From NCBI GenBank assembly GCA_963747535.1, contig CAVVFX010000004.1, forward strand, positions 186,001 to 250,000: a stretch of 64,000 nucleotides of DNA, read 5' to 3'. Both the position numbers and the translations under genes were made by a program. The notes under the pieces are model-generated. The model made no database searches. It saw only the letters and a list, made by a program, of their open reading frames with translations, and was not told the DNA's origin. Positions 33,460-43,210 of the stretch are shown here, piece after piece; the first letter of the stretch is position 1, and each line of letters opens with the position of its first letter. Source of the DNA: CAVVFX01 sp963747535 (GTDB lineage Bacteria > Acidobacteriota > Terriglobia > Bryobacterales > Bryobacteraceae).

Positions 33460-36400
33460 TCACCAGCTCGTTTGAATTACGGCGCCGCCCGGACCGGTGC
33501 CGGGAGCCGCTTGGCCATAAATCCAGTCCTCACGGATCGGACCGTCTCCATCCGGAGATTCATTGCCGTTGACGTCGACCGTGAAGCCGGCCACCAGAAT
33601 CGACCTGTTGATGAAGTTGGTCGCTTCTACGTTGAGTGTTGTCTGGTGTTGAAAGTCCGCGTTATCGATCGCCGTGGAGTCCGAGACATAGAGCCACGCC
33701 GGCTCCTCCGTGATGAAGATCGAAGTCTGATCCAGCAGCAGCGGAAGGTCCCACGAGAAACCCGTAGCTGTGTTGCCGGTGATCTTGCGGGTCTGCCCCC
33801 GTCCGGTTCCCGTGATCACCCGGAGGATGTCTCCGACCTCGGTTCCTGGGTTGAGCCCGGCCCAGGCGTTTTGCGAGTTGATCCACCCGGCGTCAGTGAT
33901 CTGAGTCGGATTATCATCGTTCGAAGCGTCCGCCATCATGCGGACTACCGCAACGTCGCCAGCTTGGATCGACTGCATCGCCTGCCCGGTTACCACTGCC
34001 TGCGGAGAAACCGTGATGGTGCCCGTAGTGGGGTTATATGCCGTGATGGTGACGCTGAGCCACGGAGTACTCGATCCATTTCGGCCGATCACCGAGAACG
34101 CCCGGCCCACGAGGGTTGGCGGAGTGGAACTGGTATCGACCAGGTCGGCGCAGGTGACGATGTTACTCGTGACGCTGTCCACCAGCACGCCCAGTATGCC
34201 GCCGTGCCCTTCGAACTTCGCCTTCACCCGCACTTTCGCAACATAGGGAGACGGCAGCGCCCAGGTCGATCGAACGAGGGGACCGCTGAACATGATGGAG
34301 CCCGGCGTGTAAGTGGTGCCTCCGGACCCGGCGGCGAGTGTGCCGGTCGCTTGTGCGCAGATCAGATCGTCTTGCGTGGAGACAAACAGCACATAGGACA
34401 CGAGACCGCTAACCGCTGGCCACGTGATACCTGCCAGCGTAAATGAATCGGTGCCGGAGGCGGATGTGCCGATGGTCGTGATGCTCGACGGAGCAGACGG
34501 CAGCCCGCTCCCGTCGATCGCGCAGAGGGCTACAAGAAGCGTGGAGTTCGCCGGCAGTGATCCTCCGGTCGAGCTTTGCGTGACCTTGCCGATCACAGGA
34601 CCGCCCGCTCCGGTTGCCGAGAATTCGTTGACGGGAAGTTTTCCGGTGATCACGAGACTCGCCTGGATCGAGCCATCCGCCAGCGCGGCATATGCCTGGT
34701 TGGAATCGAAATTCCATTCGCTCGGGAACAGCGCGTCCCAAGATGCGGCTTGGATCTGATATGGCGCCCAGGCAGGGCCGAGGGGAATCGGATAGAGAAG
34801 CGCCGGAAGAGGTCCGGGGACCACGTCCATCGGCTTCGGCCCGACGTCGAGATCGTACATGGAGTCGGTGACGGTTTGACCCTCGAGTTGCACCGACCAG
34901 TCTTTCTTGAGGCTCCAGCGCTGCAACCGGAAACTCATGGTGATCACCTGGAAGGAGAGTCCGGTGCCGTTGCCGGCTGCGGGAGAGGTGGTCAGGCTCA
35001 GTACGTTCCCGTTTCCATCGAGACTGACGGCGGTGATCGTGACTTGAGTGCCGTTGATCAGCGCATCCTTGTTGGTCAGGTATGAAGCCGTCGCGCCGCC
35101 GGTGTTGGTATAGACGGAATCATTCCAGTTGTCGCCACTCGCCCATGTCACGGTTGCGCCGCTCACATTGCAAGTCCCGTGCAAGCCGGGGATCTCCGGA
35201 TGCGTCATAGAGACGACCTGGCCTACTTCGTTGCCCAGGCCCAGCAGAGTGGTCTGCCAGGACGCGAGGCGCGCGTCGCGCCATTCGGTATAGATCACGC
35301 CGCCTAGTTCTTCGCGCGTGCGAGTGGCGGCGATCCGCAAGGCCTGGCTCAGCGTCGAACAGCCGACGGAATGCATCTGGCTGGTGAGAGGAGAGCCGGC
35401 GCGGCCGTAATAGGCGGCATGGCTTTTGTCGCAATATTCCGCCGTGTTGGCCTGGTACTGATAAGCTACGTCGGCATACGAGAGCACCAGATGCTCGAAT
35501 GCAGCCTGGATCGGCGTGAGCTTCAGTGTCTGAAAAAGCGTATTGCCAAGGCCGTAATCATCAACCGCGCTGGCATTGATCCGGCAGCCCAATTTGAGTT
35601 TGCCGAACTCCCAGGTGTAGAAACCCAGGCAGCAGTTGAGGACTTCGGTCAGCCAGTCGCGGAAAGGCTTCTGGGAGCTGATCGTACCCTGAAACTGGAA
35701 CTGCGTCTCTGTGTCCGTGCCGAGGATGGGCGTCACCTGGGCGGCGGCGATCTCGGCCACGCCGCTTCCATCTCCGACGATCAGCGACGAGAGAACAAAC
35801 GTGGCAAGCTGCTGCGCGGATAGGTCGGGCACGGACATGCTGTCCCCGGGCGTCGCGCTGGAGGTGATTGGGGTGTAGTAGTAAGCGACCCAATCGTACT
35901 TGCCCCCAGCCTCCCGGTCGGTGATGGAGGCATTCAGCGCCTTCTTGGCATCGCTTCCGTTGGGATCGCCGGCGATGATAACGTTGCACGCGGTCACGTA
36001 GGCATTCCATACTGTCGTCCAGTTTGCTTCGAAGACCGCTTTGTTTGCCGTGGTCTGATCCTCTGCCGGCAGGTTCTGCCAATTCGCGACATTCTGCTGC
36101 ATGATGATTTCGGCCTGATTGGCCGCGTCGGACATCGGCACGCTGAATGCGTTGCCCGTGAAGGCGCTGCCGATCAACTCGACCAGGCCGGCCACCAGTG
36201 CGATAGGGTTGCCGAATTCCGCGGCCATGTTGATCACGCCCGCCGCCGTGCCTGTGTAATCGAAGAAGCTGCTGGAGGGCAAAGTCACCGTGATGGACTG
36301 GAGGTCGAGCGGCGTGGGAATGGGACCGCTCAGTCCCAGAGCGCGCAGCAGCATGTTCACGGCAATCCAAAACGGATTGATGAGCCCCTGTACAGCCGTT

Positions 36401-38082
36401 CGGTTGCCGTTCTGGTCCCACACCCAACCCGAGAGGCCGTAATCGATCGGCACGGTCATCTGGTGCTGGTCGGGAGTGCTCGGCTGGATGGTGGTCGATT
36501 TAACGACGCGGATTTCGCAGGCCGCGATGCCCGCGGCATAGTTATTCGGCTCGTAAACCTGGGGCGTCCCCTGGCCCAGCGAAAACATATCCGTGGCCGG
36601 ATCAGCCGGATCGTTGCCGATAATCTGCCGGAGCCCCATGCCAGGCTGGTCCTTGGTGACGTTGAGATTGCCGTTAACCACGAACCCTTGCCAGGTGTAG
36701 CCGTCAAGCATCGGGGCCACGACGTAGCGAAAACCGTCCGCATTCGTTACGACGGTCGAAGCGGTAAACCCTCCGAGGGGTCCGGCGCCGAGAATACCAA
36801 GCGAGTCTGAGTAGCCCGACTCGTCGCGGTAGGCCACCATCAGGGCGTTTGCCATGAAAGCGAACAACGAGTTGCCGCCGCTGTTGCACCAGATCTCCGG
36901 CAACGCCAGGCCCCAGACCGTATCGGAAATGATGGACGTCGCCGTGACCGTATTTCGACCGAAGCCGAGAAAGCCAGTGGAATCGTCCTTAATGACCGCA
37001 CCCTGCGGATCGGCCTGTTGCGCGCCGAAGTAAGGGCTCATTCCATGCACCTGACAGCCGTTCGCCGACTCAAGGTAGTAATCGCAACTCGTGGAACCGA
37101 GGCCGTTGCCCTTCGCGGTGTAGGGGCAGTTGAGGCCATCGTTGAAAGTCTTCCAGCATTGGCGGCTGACCTGGCGCTCGGGATACTGGTTCATGATCTG
37201 GAAGAACCCGTCCGAGCACGTTACGGGGAAGATCGGCGTCCCGTCGCTGGTGAAGTTCTGAATGACGCCTTTCCAAAGTTGCAGCAGAATCCCGGAGTTC
37301 ACATGGAACAAGCAGAGGTCGATTTCGGCATACTTCAGGTCGGTGTCATTGGCAAACTGCGTCATCACGCGATCGCCATTACCGAAGGTGAAGCGCACGT
37401 TGTCGGACGTGCCCTTGATGTCCTGCGAAAGGATGACATCGGAGCCTGGCTCACCCATGCCGATCAGGCGCGGAAGATAACGTTGGCCGCCTACCGTGAC
37501 TCGCCGATCGGAAAGATAGATGGGCGGTACCGCCGACTCCCGGACCTGGATGTGGATCAGCGGGATAATCTCCTGCGTCTCAGCCAGCAACGCGGTGGAG
37601 AGGGTGCTGGACGGGAAACGCGTGCACGTGGACGCGATGGTGTACGGCCCTTCCGTCGCAGTCTGAATCACCTCGACAAAATTCAAGCCCACCTGCAGGC
37701 AGGTCCGCAGGTAATCGAATGAGATGGGGGTCTGTTCGAATGTGACCAGTACGCTGGAGGTGGTTCCGTCAGCGTTGGGGACGGTATACGTAAAGGCGCG
37801 CCAAGGCCCCTGCATGGACTCCCAGAATGCCTTGAGCTGATTCGACTCGGTCCAGTTGAGATTGGGCCGTTTGAATTGGAACTTGCGCGGTCCGACGCCG
37901 GCGAAATAGCGTTGCTCCTGCTTGGCGTCGAGACTGCCGAAACGGTGCACAATGACCGGGCGGTTGACGGAGAAGCCGAACGGATATTGGGTGGTGAGAG
38001 GGAAGGTCTGGGTGCCAGAGATCCCGGACCCTCCCGTCGACAGCACCGCGCAAGGGACTGTGATGCGTCCGATTTGATCCAT
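33460..38082 (-). CDS. Fused gpL-like/J-like tail tip protein (1540 aa)
   Basis: Three parts are visible. Residues 1-about 170 resemble distal minor-tail domains (FQFKRPNLNWTESNQLKAFW). Residues about 175-400 match the BR0599/DUF2163 family, equivalent to lambda gpL, with four cysteines (SRQCWKTFNDGLNCPY, STSCDYYLESANGCQVHG) placed as in the iron-sulfur gpL. From about 400 to the end is a J/host-specificity-type hub with fibronectin-like modules (TLVGRAFSVIGRNGSSTPWL and others). Fusing hub and tip parts into one chain recalls gene transfer agents and some actinophages. It is intact. Confidence 0.72.
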   Translation of the reverse strand: MDQIGRITVPCAVLSTGGSGISGTQTFPLTTQYPFGFSVNRPVIVHRFGSLDAKQEQRYFAGVGPRKFQFKRPNLNWTESNQLKAFWESMQGPWRAFTYTVPNADGTTSSVLVTFEQTPISFDYLRTCLQVGLNFVEVIQTATEGPYTIASTCTRFPSSTLSTALLAETQEIIPLIHIQVRESAVPPIYLSDRRVTVGGQRYLPRLIGMGEPGSDVILSQDIKGTSDNVRFTFGNGDRVMTQFANDTDLKYAEIDLCLFHVNSGILLQLWKGVIQNFTSDGTPIFPVTCSDGFFQIMNQYPERQVSRQCWKTFNDGLNCPYTAKGNGLGSTSCDYYLESANGCQVHGMSPYFGAQQADPQGAVIKDDSTGFLGFGRNTVTATSIISDTVWGLALPEIWCNSGGNSLFAFMANALMVAYRDESGYSDSLGILGAGPLGGFTASTVVTNADGFRYVVAPMLDGYTWQGFVVNGNLNVTKDQPGMGLRQIIGNDPADPATDMFSLGQGTPQVYEPNNYAAGIAACEIRVVKSTTIQPSTPDQHQMTVPIDYGLSGWVWDQNGNRTAVQGLINPFWIAVNMLLRALGLSGPIPTPLDLQSITVTLPSSSFFDYTGTAAGVINMAAEFGNPIALVAGLVELIGSAFTGNAFSVPMSDAANQAEIIMQQNVANWQNLPAEDQTTANKAVFEANWTTVWNAYVTACNVIIAGDPNGSDAKKALNASITDREAGGKYDWVAYYYTPITSSATPGDSMSVPDLSAQQLATFVLSSLIVGDGSGVAEIAAAQVTPILGTDTETQFQFQGTISSQKPFRDWLTEVLNCCLGFYTWEFGKLKLGCRINASAVDDYGLGNTLFQTLKLTPIQAAFEHLVLSYADVAYQYQANTAEYCDKSHAAYYGRAGSPLTSQMHSVGCSTLSQALRIAATRTREELGGVIYTEWRDARLASWQTTLLGLGNEVGQVVSMTHPEIPGLHGTCNVSGATVTWASGDNWNDSVYTNTGGATASYLTNKDALINGTQVTITAVSLDGNGNVLSLTTSPAAGNGTGLSFQVITMSFRLQRWSLKKDWSVQLEGQTVTDSMYDLDVGPKPMDVVPGPLPALLYPIPLGPAWAPYQIQAASWDALFPSEWNFDSNQAYAALADGSIQASLVITGKLPVNEFSATGAGGPVIGKVTQSSTGGSLPANSTLLVALCAIDGSGLPSAPSSITTIGTSASGTDSFTLAGITWPAVSGLVSYVLFVSTQDDLICAQATGTLAAGSGGTTYTPGSIMFSGPLVRSTWALPSPYVAKVRVKAKFEGHGGILGVLVDSVTSNIVTCADLVDTSSTPPTLVGRAFSVIGRNGSSTPWLSVTITAYNPTTGTITVSPQAVVTGQAMQSIQAGDVAVVRMMADASNDDNPTQITDAGWINSQNAWAGLNPGTEVGDILRVITGTGRGQTRKITGNTATGFSWDLPLLLDQTSIFITEEPAWLYVSDSTAIDNADFQHQTTLNVEATNFINRSILVAGFTVDVNGNESPDGDGPIREDWIYGQAAPGTGPGGAVIQTSW

Positions 38083-38108
38083 TTAGAAGTTGGCTTTCCG
38101 ACGAATAT

Positions 38109-38137
38109 GTTATACGTTGTGTATAACGACGTATAAC
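38109..38137 (+). promoter_or_regulatory. Operator of the BrnTA locus
   Basis: A perfect inverted repeat GTTATAC-GTTGT-GTATAAC (38109-38127) is followed by a further direct GTATAAC (38131-38137) that ends one base before the BrnT ATG. The site would overlap the promoter, as expected for autorepression by BrnA. Confidence 0.7.
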
Positions 38138-38138
38138 G

Positions 38139-38438
38139 ATGTTATTTGAATGGGACCAAGAGAAGAACCGGATCAACCAAGACAGACACCAAGTCGCCTT
38201 CGAATTCGCACAACTTATCTTCGACGATCCGTTCGTGTTGTTCCGGAAGGATCGCGTCGACGAGAACGGCGAGCAGCGATGGCACGCCATCGGAGCGATA
38301 GAGCGAGCGATTCTATTCGTCGTCCACGTGTATCGAAAGGAAAATGAAAATGGCAAAGACGAAACCATCCGCATCATCTCGGCGCGAGAAGCTAGTAAGC
38401 GTGAGTGCCGAATCTATATTGAGCAAGCCGCTGAATAA
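38139..38438 (+). CDS. brnT: BrnT-family ribonuclease toxin
   Basis: The 99 residues match BrnT (DUF497): FEWDQEKNRINQDRHQVAFE, then FDDPFVLFRKDRVDENGEQR, WHAIGAI and a C-terminal IRIISAREASKRECRIYIEQ. BrnT is a RelE-fold ribonuclease that slows growth when free. It runs against the surrounding tail genes and carries its own operator, so it is cargo. The start codon lies right at the operator with no ribosome site, perhaps a leaderless message. The antitoxin gene follows with overlap. Confidence 0.85.
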   Translation: MLFEWDQEKNRINQDRHQVAFEFAQLIFDDPFVLFRKDRVDENGEQRWHAIGAIERAILFVVHVYRKENENGKDETIRIISAREASKRECRIYIEQAAE

Positions 38439-38685
38439 AAAACATAAAGCGATGCTCGCGAGAATAGCGGAGCGTCAAGCGGCCGGCGACGATTCCGGAA
38501 TCAACTATTCCGACATCCCCGAACTGACCGACGAACAGCTCGCCGAGTTCAAGCGTGCACCAAAAGTGTTGGTCGCCGCCCGAATCGACCGAGACGTATA
38601 CGACTGGCTCCGGCAGTATGGTGAAGGCTACTCGACCAGGATCAACGGGATCCTGCGCACGGTTATGGAACGCGCACAACGGTAG
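38344..38685 (+). CDS. brnA: BrnA-family antitoxin
   Basis: The C-terminal part is a BrnA antitoxin (DUF4415): NYSDIPELTDEQLAEFKRAP, then VAARIDRDVYDWLRQYGEGY and TRINGILRTVMERAQ, a ribbon-helix-helix-like DNA-binding tail. AAGGAAA lies before ATGs at 38344 and 38350; a later ATG (38452), just past the BrnT stop, would give the more usual BrnA length. The 95-base overlap with brnT is long for this family. BrnA would neutralise BrnT and bind the operator at 38109-38137. Confidence 0.85.
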   Translation: MKMAKTKPSASSRREKLVSVSAESILSKPLNKKHKAMLARIAERQAAGDDSGINYSDIPELTDEQLAEFKRAPKVLVAARIDRDVYDWLRQYGEGYSTRINGILRTVMERAQR

Positions 38686-38690
38686 CTATT

Positions 38691-39107
38691 TCATGCGACC
38701 TCCACAAGTTGCAGCGTCTGTACGTTCGATCGTGCGAGGTCAGTGGCCTGCGCCCAGTTGCCACGGAAAACTACAGTGATGCGCCCCTGCAGGTTGTTGC
38801 CGGACGGATCGTAATTGCTGCCGATCTGCGCGCCAGCCGGGACGTCGAAGGGATTATAGAAACAGAACGCGGTCACACCGCCTTGCTGTGTGATCCAGAA
38901 GGCATAGAGCGCGGCCAGGTCCGCTGAATCGAGCCGCTTCGCGAGAGTGAAAGTCCGGCGCGATGTCTGTGCCAACTGCGATCTCTGGACGGTCCCGTCG
39001 TGATAGGCGCTCTGCAATTGCGCATATTCGCGCTGCTCTTTGAACGCGGTGCACAGCGACGCCGGCATCACGCCGTTCGGCTCTGGTTGCTGAAGATTTC
39101 CCGGCAT
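38691..39107 (-). CDS. Minor tail protein, gpM-like
   Basis: The ATG at 39107 lies 2 bases beyond the tape-measure stop. The 138 residues (FKEQREYAQLQSAYHDGTVQ, then RRTFTLAKRLDSADLAALYA and FWITQQGGVTAFCFYNPFD) fit the small tail protein that in lambda lies between tape measure and gpL. The same type of domain appears at the N-terminus of the fused tip protein. It converges with the BrnA gene 5 bases away. Confidence 0.65.
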   Translation of the reverse strand: MPGNLQQPEPNGVMPASLCTAFKEQREYAQLQSAYHDGTVQRSQLAQTSRRTFTLAKRLDSADLAALYAFWITQQGGVTAFCFYNPFDVPAGAQIGSNYDPSGNNLQGRITVVFRGNWAQATDLARSNVQTLQLVEVA

Positions 39108-39111
39108 CGGA

Positions 39112-42100
39112 TTACGAAACCATGAGCCCCGGGACTTGGAGATTGGCTGCCTGCTGCGTCCGACCATAGCTGGCATCCTGCGCCGCCATGGACTGATCCG
39201 CCACGAACTCTGGCGTAATGGGCGTACCGTTGATATTCACCGCAAAGTTGACACCGGTGCCCGTCGCCGTATTGGGACCGCCCGGCGTCGGGTAGTTGCT
39301 CGACGCGATGCCGCCGAGGGTCGGGATGTTGGAGGCGTAGGTGTGTGCCTGGCCATCCTGATAAGTCGCCTGCTGATAAAGCTTGCCGCCTTGCTCGACC
39401 AAGCTGCCGGAATATGGGGTCGTTGCTGACATCGGCGTCTTCTGGCCGGTGGCTTCGGAATACAACATCACCATCTGCCGGACGCTAGGAGATCTCACCG
39501 CAACCGCGATGTTGTCGCCATACTGCGACTGGGCGAGAGAGACGACCTGCTTGATGGTCCCGCTGTTAGTCGGAATGTCGACACCGTAAATCGATTTGAT
39601 ATCGTCGTGGGCCTTTCGCGCGTCGGACTGGATCCCGACCAGCTTCTCCATTCCACCGGCGACGAAGCCAGCGGCCGCGCCAATGCCGGCGCCAATCGCG
39701 GTGCCGATTCCAGGCATGATCATCGTGCCGATGCCGGCACCGGTGAGGGCTCCGCCCGCAGTCGATTCCCCGATGCCTCCCCAGGTCCCGCGGCTATTGC
39801 CGGTGAGGCCGGCCATCGCAAGAGGCATGCCGACGGACGTCTCGATCTGTCCGGCGCCTTTGCTCGTCAATGCCGCGGCAACGTCGCCTCGGATGCCTCC
39901 GATCCCTGCGGCTGTGGTCGCACTTCCGGCGCCGGTATAGATGTCGCTATTCCACCAGTTGTCTTTGCTGAAAGTATTCTTCAGACCACCGAACATGGCG
40001 GCGAGGTTTGGGCCGCCGGCCGCGGAGTGCCCCGATCCAGCGCGCGCCGCCATTCCGTACCAGCCAACTGGAGGCCTCGCGATGTTGCTCAGCGGCAGGC
40101 CATCCGCAGCCATTTCGCCGGGCCAGGTCGAAGACGGGCTGCCGGCGGAGTTCGCGCTGAAGTTGGGGAGAACGATGCCGGGGAACATCGACTTCGCACC
40201 GCCGCCGAAAAACGATGGCATCGGCGGAGCCGACATGGAGATGGATGGCACCGATATGCTGGTGGGCCCGGCGCTGCCGCCAGTGATGGCGGGGGGCGGC
40301 GCAACACCCATGGCGGCCGCCAGATGCGCGGTCATCAGCATAATAGCCGTGCTGTTCTGGATAGTCGCGGTGGTGTTGTCGTGAGTGGCGAGCGTGACGG
40401 GATCCTGGCTCGGGTGGAACATGCCATTGATTCCGCCGTTGCCGTCCTTGCCGTAGATCAGTGGATGCAGCAAATTCGCTGCACCGCTACTGACGGTTTC
40501 AATTACCGGCTTCAGCACCGCGGAATGGATCGTGCTGGCGAGGTCCTTCGCGAAATTCTTGGGCTTGGTGAAAAGCACGTCGACCAGGTGCTCGGCCTGT
40601 TTTTCGATGCTGGCGACTTGCGATTGCAGCTCCTGTTCGCGCTTCTGCTGCATCTGCAGTTGCTTTTCATCGAACTGGTCCTGAGCTTCGACGAGGCCCT
40701 TAAACAGATCTCGCTGCGCCTCGGCCGCCATCACCGATTTCTTGTTGGCGTCGTCTTCCTTGGCGATGCGATCCGACTCAATGACGGCCAGCTGCACGGC
40801 CAAGTTGACACGCGTTTGATAGGTTTTCTGCGCTACTTCTTCATCGGAACCTCCGGTCAATTCGGCCATGCGGGCGGCGCGGGAGGCCTGCCGCTGGAGC
40901 TCGGCGCGTTGTGCCTGCACGCCGATATCTTCGATCCGATCCTGTGCAGCGAAGCCAGCTTCCCAGTCTTTGATCTGGGGTTCCCACATCAGCTTCTGAC
41001 TTGGTCCCCTTTCGCGGGTCGCATCCCACTGCAGAAACTCGGCGCGAGACTTGTCATAGATCTTGCCGGCCTGCTCGTCGGCTGCCTTGCGGATGTCGGC
41101 AATCTCCTTTTCAGAGGCCTTCACATGCGCGGCCTGTTGCAGAAGCAGATCACGCTGAAAGTAGATTTTCCCGATCGCATCGAGCTCGGCTTCATCGCCC
41201 TTTTTCTCGAATTCGGCGGCCGCGCGGTGGAACTCCTTCAGTTCGGCGTTCGCCTGCTCAGTGGCATGTTTGGTGGTCTCGATCTGGTTTTTCAGGCTCT
41301 CGATCTGCTTCTCTTGCGCGGCATAGTCAGAAACCTGCTTAGCAGTGGTCGCATCTTCCGGCTTTGTCATCTTCGAGAGCGCGGCTTCCGCCTGTTTTAG
41401 CTGGCCGGCCACGCCCTGTCCCGACTCATATGCGTTGATCGCATCCTGAGTGCGCTGGTGCTCATCGACCTTGCCGAGATAGTCCATGATGCTGTCACGG
41501 TTAGCGGAGTTGAATCCGGTGGGCGCCGGCCGCGACCATTTGCCGTCCGGGCCGAGCCGGAAGTCCTGTGGAGGAAGGTGGGGTGCTTCGTCCAGAAAGA
41601 CTTTCCTGATGAACATCGTGAACGTGGCCGCAAAAGGTTCTTCGCAGGCGAGTTTGAAACGCTTGAATCGCTCCTCTGCTTCGGTGATGACTTTGCCGTA
41701 CCCCTCCCACCGCTTGACGTCCTCCTCACTTGCGCCGAGGCCAACTGCTTTCGCGCGGCTTACGCCCTCGACGAGCTTTTCGATTACCGGGATGGCCTCG
41801 ATACCGGATCTTTTGAAGATGTCCAGAGCGGTTGCGTCGCGCTGCACTCCTTCCGGCAATTTGCCCAGGCCCTCCGCGATCGACATAAGCATCTCGGAGG
41901 CCGGCTTCAACTCGCCGGTCGCGGTGTTGCGCAGCTCCACGCCCATCGATTTGAGCGCGGCCTTCGCCTTCTCGCCTTCCTTCGAATTGTCGGAGGTCGC
42001 TTCCGAGAGGCCGCGCATCATGCGCTCGAAGATCGACACATCCTGGCCGGCGAGACGCGCGGCAAATCCAAACTGGCCCACCTCTTTGGACGTGAGGCCG

Positions 42101-42660
42101 ATGCGGAGTTCCACATCTTTGATCTGGCGCCCATACTCGCCCAGGCTTTTGGCCGATTCCCAGCCAGCGGCCGCGAGGCTGCCCAGGACAGCGGCGCCGG
42201 CGGCGATCGCGGAGCCGAACGGTCCCATAGTAGTAAGCACGCTGTTGAGAACGCTTTTGGCACTCTGCAGGGGATTCTCAATGAACTGCTTCACCTTGTC
42301 GCCGAAGCCCGCGAACTTCGCTTCCGACGCAACCTTTTTTTGCTCGGCGATCATCTTTTCGTAGGATTTGGTGATCGCGTCGATCGCCGCGGGCTCCTTT
42401 GCGTACCGCTGGAGAAGCTGGTCACGCTGCGCGATCAACTTCTCCACGCCGCTCTTGCCGTAAGTTTCGGCCTGCTTTTCTAGGGAGGCGATGAGCCGCT
42501 GGACGCTGGACCGGGTCTGATCCGAAATGCGGATCACCTTGCCGTGGGAAGATTCGGATTTCTTCTCGAAGCTGTCGAGCGCGGCGTTGGCCTTGCCCAC
42601 CGATTCAAGTACCGGAGTCTCCTCGGCCTCGAGGATTACACGTTCTGCCTGGTCAGCCAT
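39112..42660 (-). CDS. Tail tape measure protein (1182 aa)
   Basis: Length, position before the minor tail genes and composition all fit a tape measure. The N-terminal third has long helices (ALDSFEKKSESSHGKVIRIS), a hydrophobic membrane-like stretch (FGSAIAAGAAVLGSLAAAGW) near residue 150, and a middle coiled coil with Glu/Lys/Gln-rich heptads (about 420-740). A second Gly-rich hydrophobic region (GTMIMPGIGTAIGAGIGAAA) lies near residue 1000. It sets tail length and probably forms the DNA channel. No frameshift is seen. Confidence 0.88.
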   Translation of the reverse strand: MADQAERVILEAEETPVLESVGKANAALDSFEKKSESSHGKVIRISDQTRSSVQRLIASLEKQAETYGKSGVEKLIAQRDQLLQRYAKEPAAIDAITKSYEKMIAEQKKVASEAKFAGFGDKVKQFIENPLQSAKSVLNSVLTTMGPFGSAIAAGAAVLGSLAAAGWESAKSLGEYGRQIKDVELRIGLTSKEVGQFGFAARLAGQDVSIFERMMRGLSEATSDNSKEGEKAKAALKSMGVELRNTATGELKPASEMLMSIAEGLGKLPEGVQRDATALDIFKRSGIEAIPVIEKLVEGVSRAKAVGLGASEEDVKRWEGYGKVITEAEERFKRFKLACEEPFAATFTMFIRKVFLDEAPHLPPQDFRLGPDGKWSRPAPTGFNSANRDSIMDYLGKVDEHQRTQDAINAYESGQGVAGQLKQAEAALSKMTKPEDATTAKQVSDYAAQEKQIESLKNQIETTKHATEQANAELKEFHRAAAEFEKKGDEAELDAIGKIYFQRDLLLQQAAHVKASEKEIADIRKAADEQAGKIYDKSRAEFLQWDATRERGPSQKLMWEPQIKDWEAGFAAQDRIEDIGVQAQRAELQRQASRAARMAELTGGSDEEVAQKTYQTRVNLAVQLAVIESDRIAKEDDANKKSVMAAEAQRDLFKGLVEAQDQFDEKQLQMQQKREQELQSQVASIEKQAEHLVDVLFTKPKNFAKDLASTIHSAVLKPVIETVSSGAANLLHPLIYGKDGNGGINGMFHPSQDPVTLATHDNTTATIQNSTAIMLMTAHLAAAMGVAPPPAITGGSAGPTSISVPSISMSAPPMPSFFGGGAKSMFPGIVLPNFSANSAGSPSSTWPGEMAADGLPLSNIARPPVGWYGMAARAGSGHSAAGGPNLAAMFGGLKNTFSKDNWWNSDIYTGAGSATTAAGIGGIRGDVAAALTSKGAGQIETSVGMPLAMAGLTGNSRGTWGGIGESTAGGALTGAGIGTMIMPGIGTAIGAGIGAAAGFVAGGMEKLVGIQSDARKAHDDIKSIYGVDIPTNSGTIKQVVSLAQSQYGDNIAVAVRSPSVRQMVMLYSEATGQKTPMSATTPYSGSLVEQGGKLYQQATYQDGQAHTYASNIPTLGGIASSNYPTPGGPNTATGTGVNFAVNINGTPITPEFVADQSMAAQDASYGRTQQAANLQVPGLMVS

Positions 42661-42661
42661 T

Positions 42662-43120
42662 TCAAGCTACCTTGATACTCACGATAGGGCGAGCCAAAAA
42701 CGCGACCAGCACAGCCTGGCGATCGCGTGGCGAGACGCCCCACTGCGCCTCGCGCCGGTTGTTGTAGAAGGCAATTTGCGAAGCCGTTTGGCTCCGGCCA
42801 GGAAGAGCTTCGTCGAGAAACCCGATCGCCGCGCGATTCTCGTTTGCAGTCAAGACCTTCAGGCACCGCAAGGTGTGCCCGCTCCAGGTCCAGTCGCGGA
42901 TGGGCTGGAGACCGCGGGCGGACTTGTAATCGGGATAACCGCGCCGGCCCGGCAGTCCCGGCTTCAACGGTGCGGCCTCCTGGTCGCAAATGTTCTGCCC
43001 ACTCTGGATGCGCGCGCGGATCGAATCCGAAAGCACCTGTGCGAAGGACTGCATTTCAGTAGCAGTGTAGGGTGAGTAAACGAAGCGAGCGCGGCTGATG
43101 ACGGTTCGAAATCTGGGCAT
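42662..43120 (-). CDS. Phage morphogenesis-type protein upstream of the tape measure
   Basis: The 152-residue product (RFVYSPYTATEMQSFAQVLS, then LKVLTANENRAAIGFLDEAL, then QIAFYNNRREAQWGVSPRDR) resembles the virion-morphogenesis or tail-completion proteins that other prophages encode beside the tape measure. Its stop and the tape-measure ATG are 1 base apart. The exact role is not known. Confidence 0.55.
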   Translation of the reverse strand: MPRFRTVISRARFVYSPYTATEMQSFAQVLSDSIRARIQSGQNICDQEAAPLKPGLPGRRGYPDYKSARGLQPIRDWTWSGHTLRCLKVLTANENRAAIGFLDEALPGRSQTASQIAFYNNRREAQWGVSPRDRQAVLVAFLARPIVSIKVA

Positions 43121-43210
43121 GGTGGACGTCTGCGAACAGCGGATGTGGAGTACAATCGCTATGCGTAGGATCTGCGGCAGCGTAGCCGAAGCTCCGCGCC
43201 CGCGGGCACT

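Noticed and set aside
39607..41400. 597-codon plus-strand frame opposite the tape measure
   Set aside because: Antisense frame without start signal or family.
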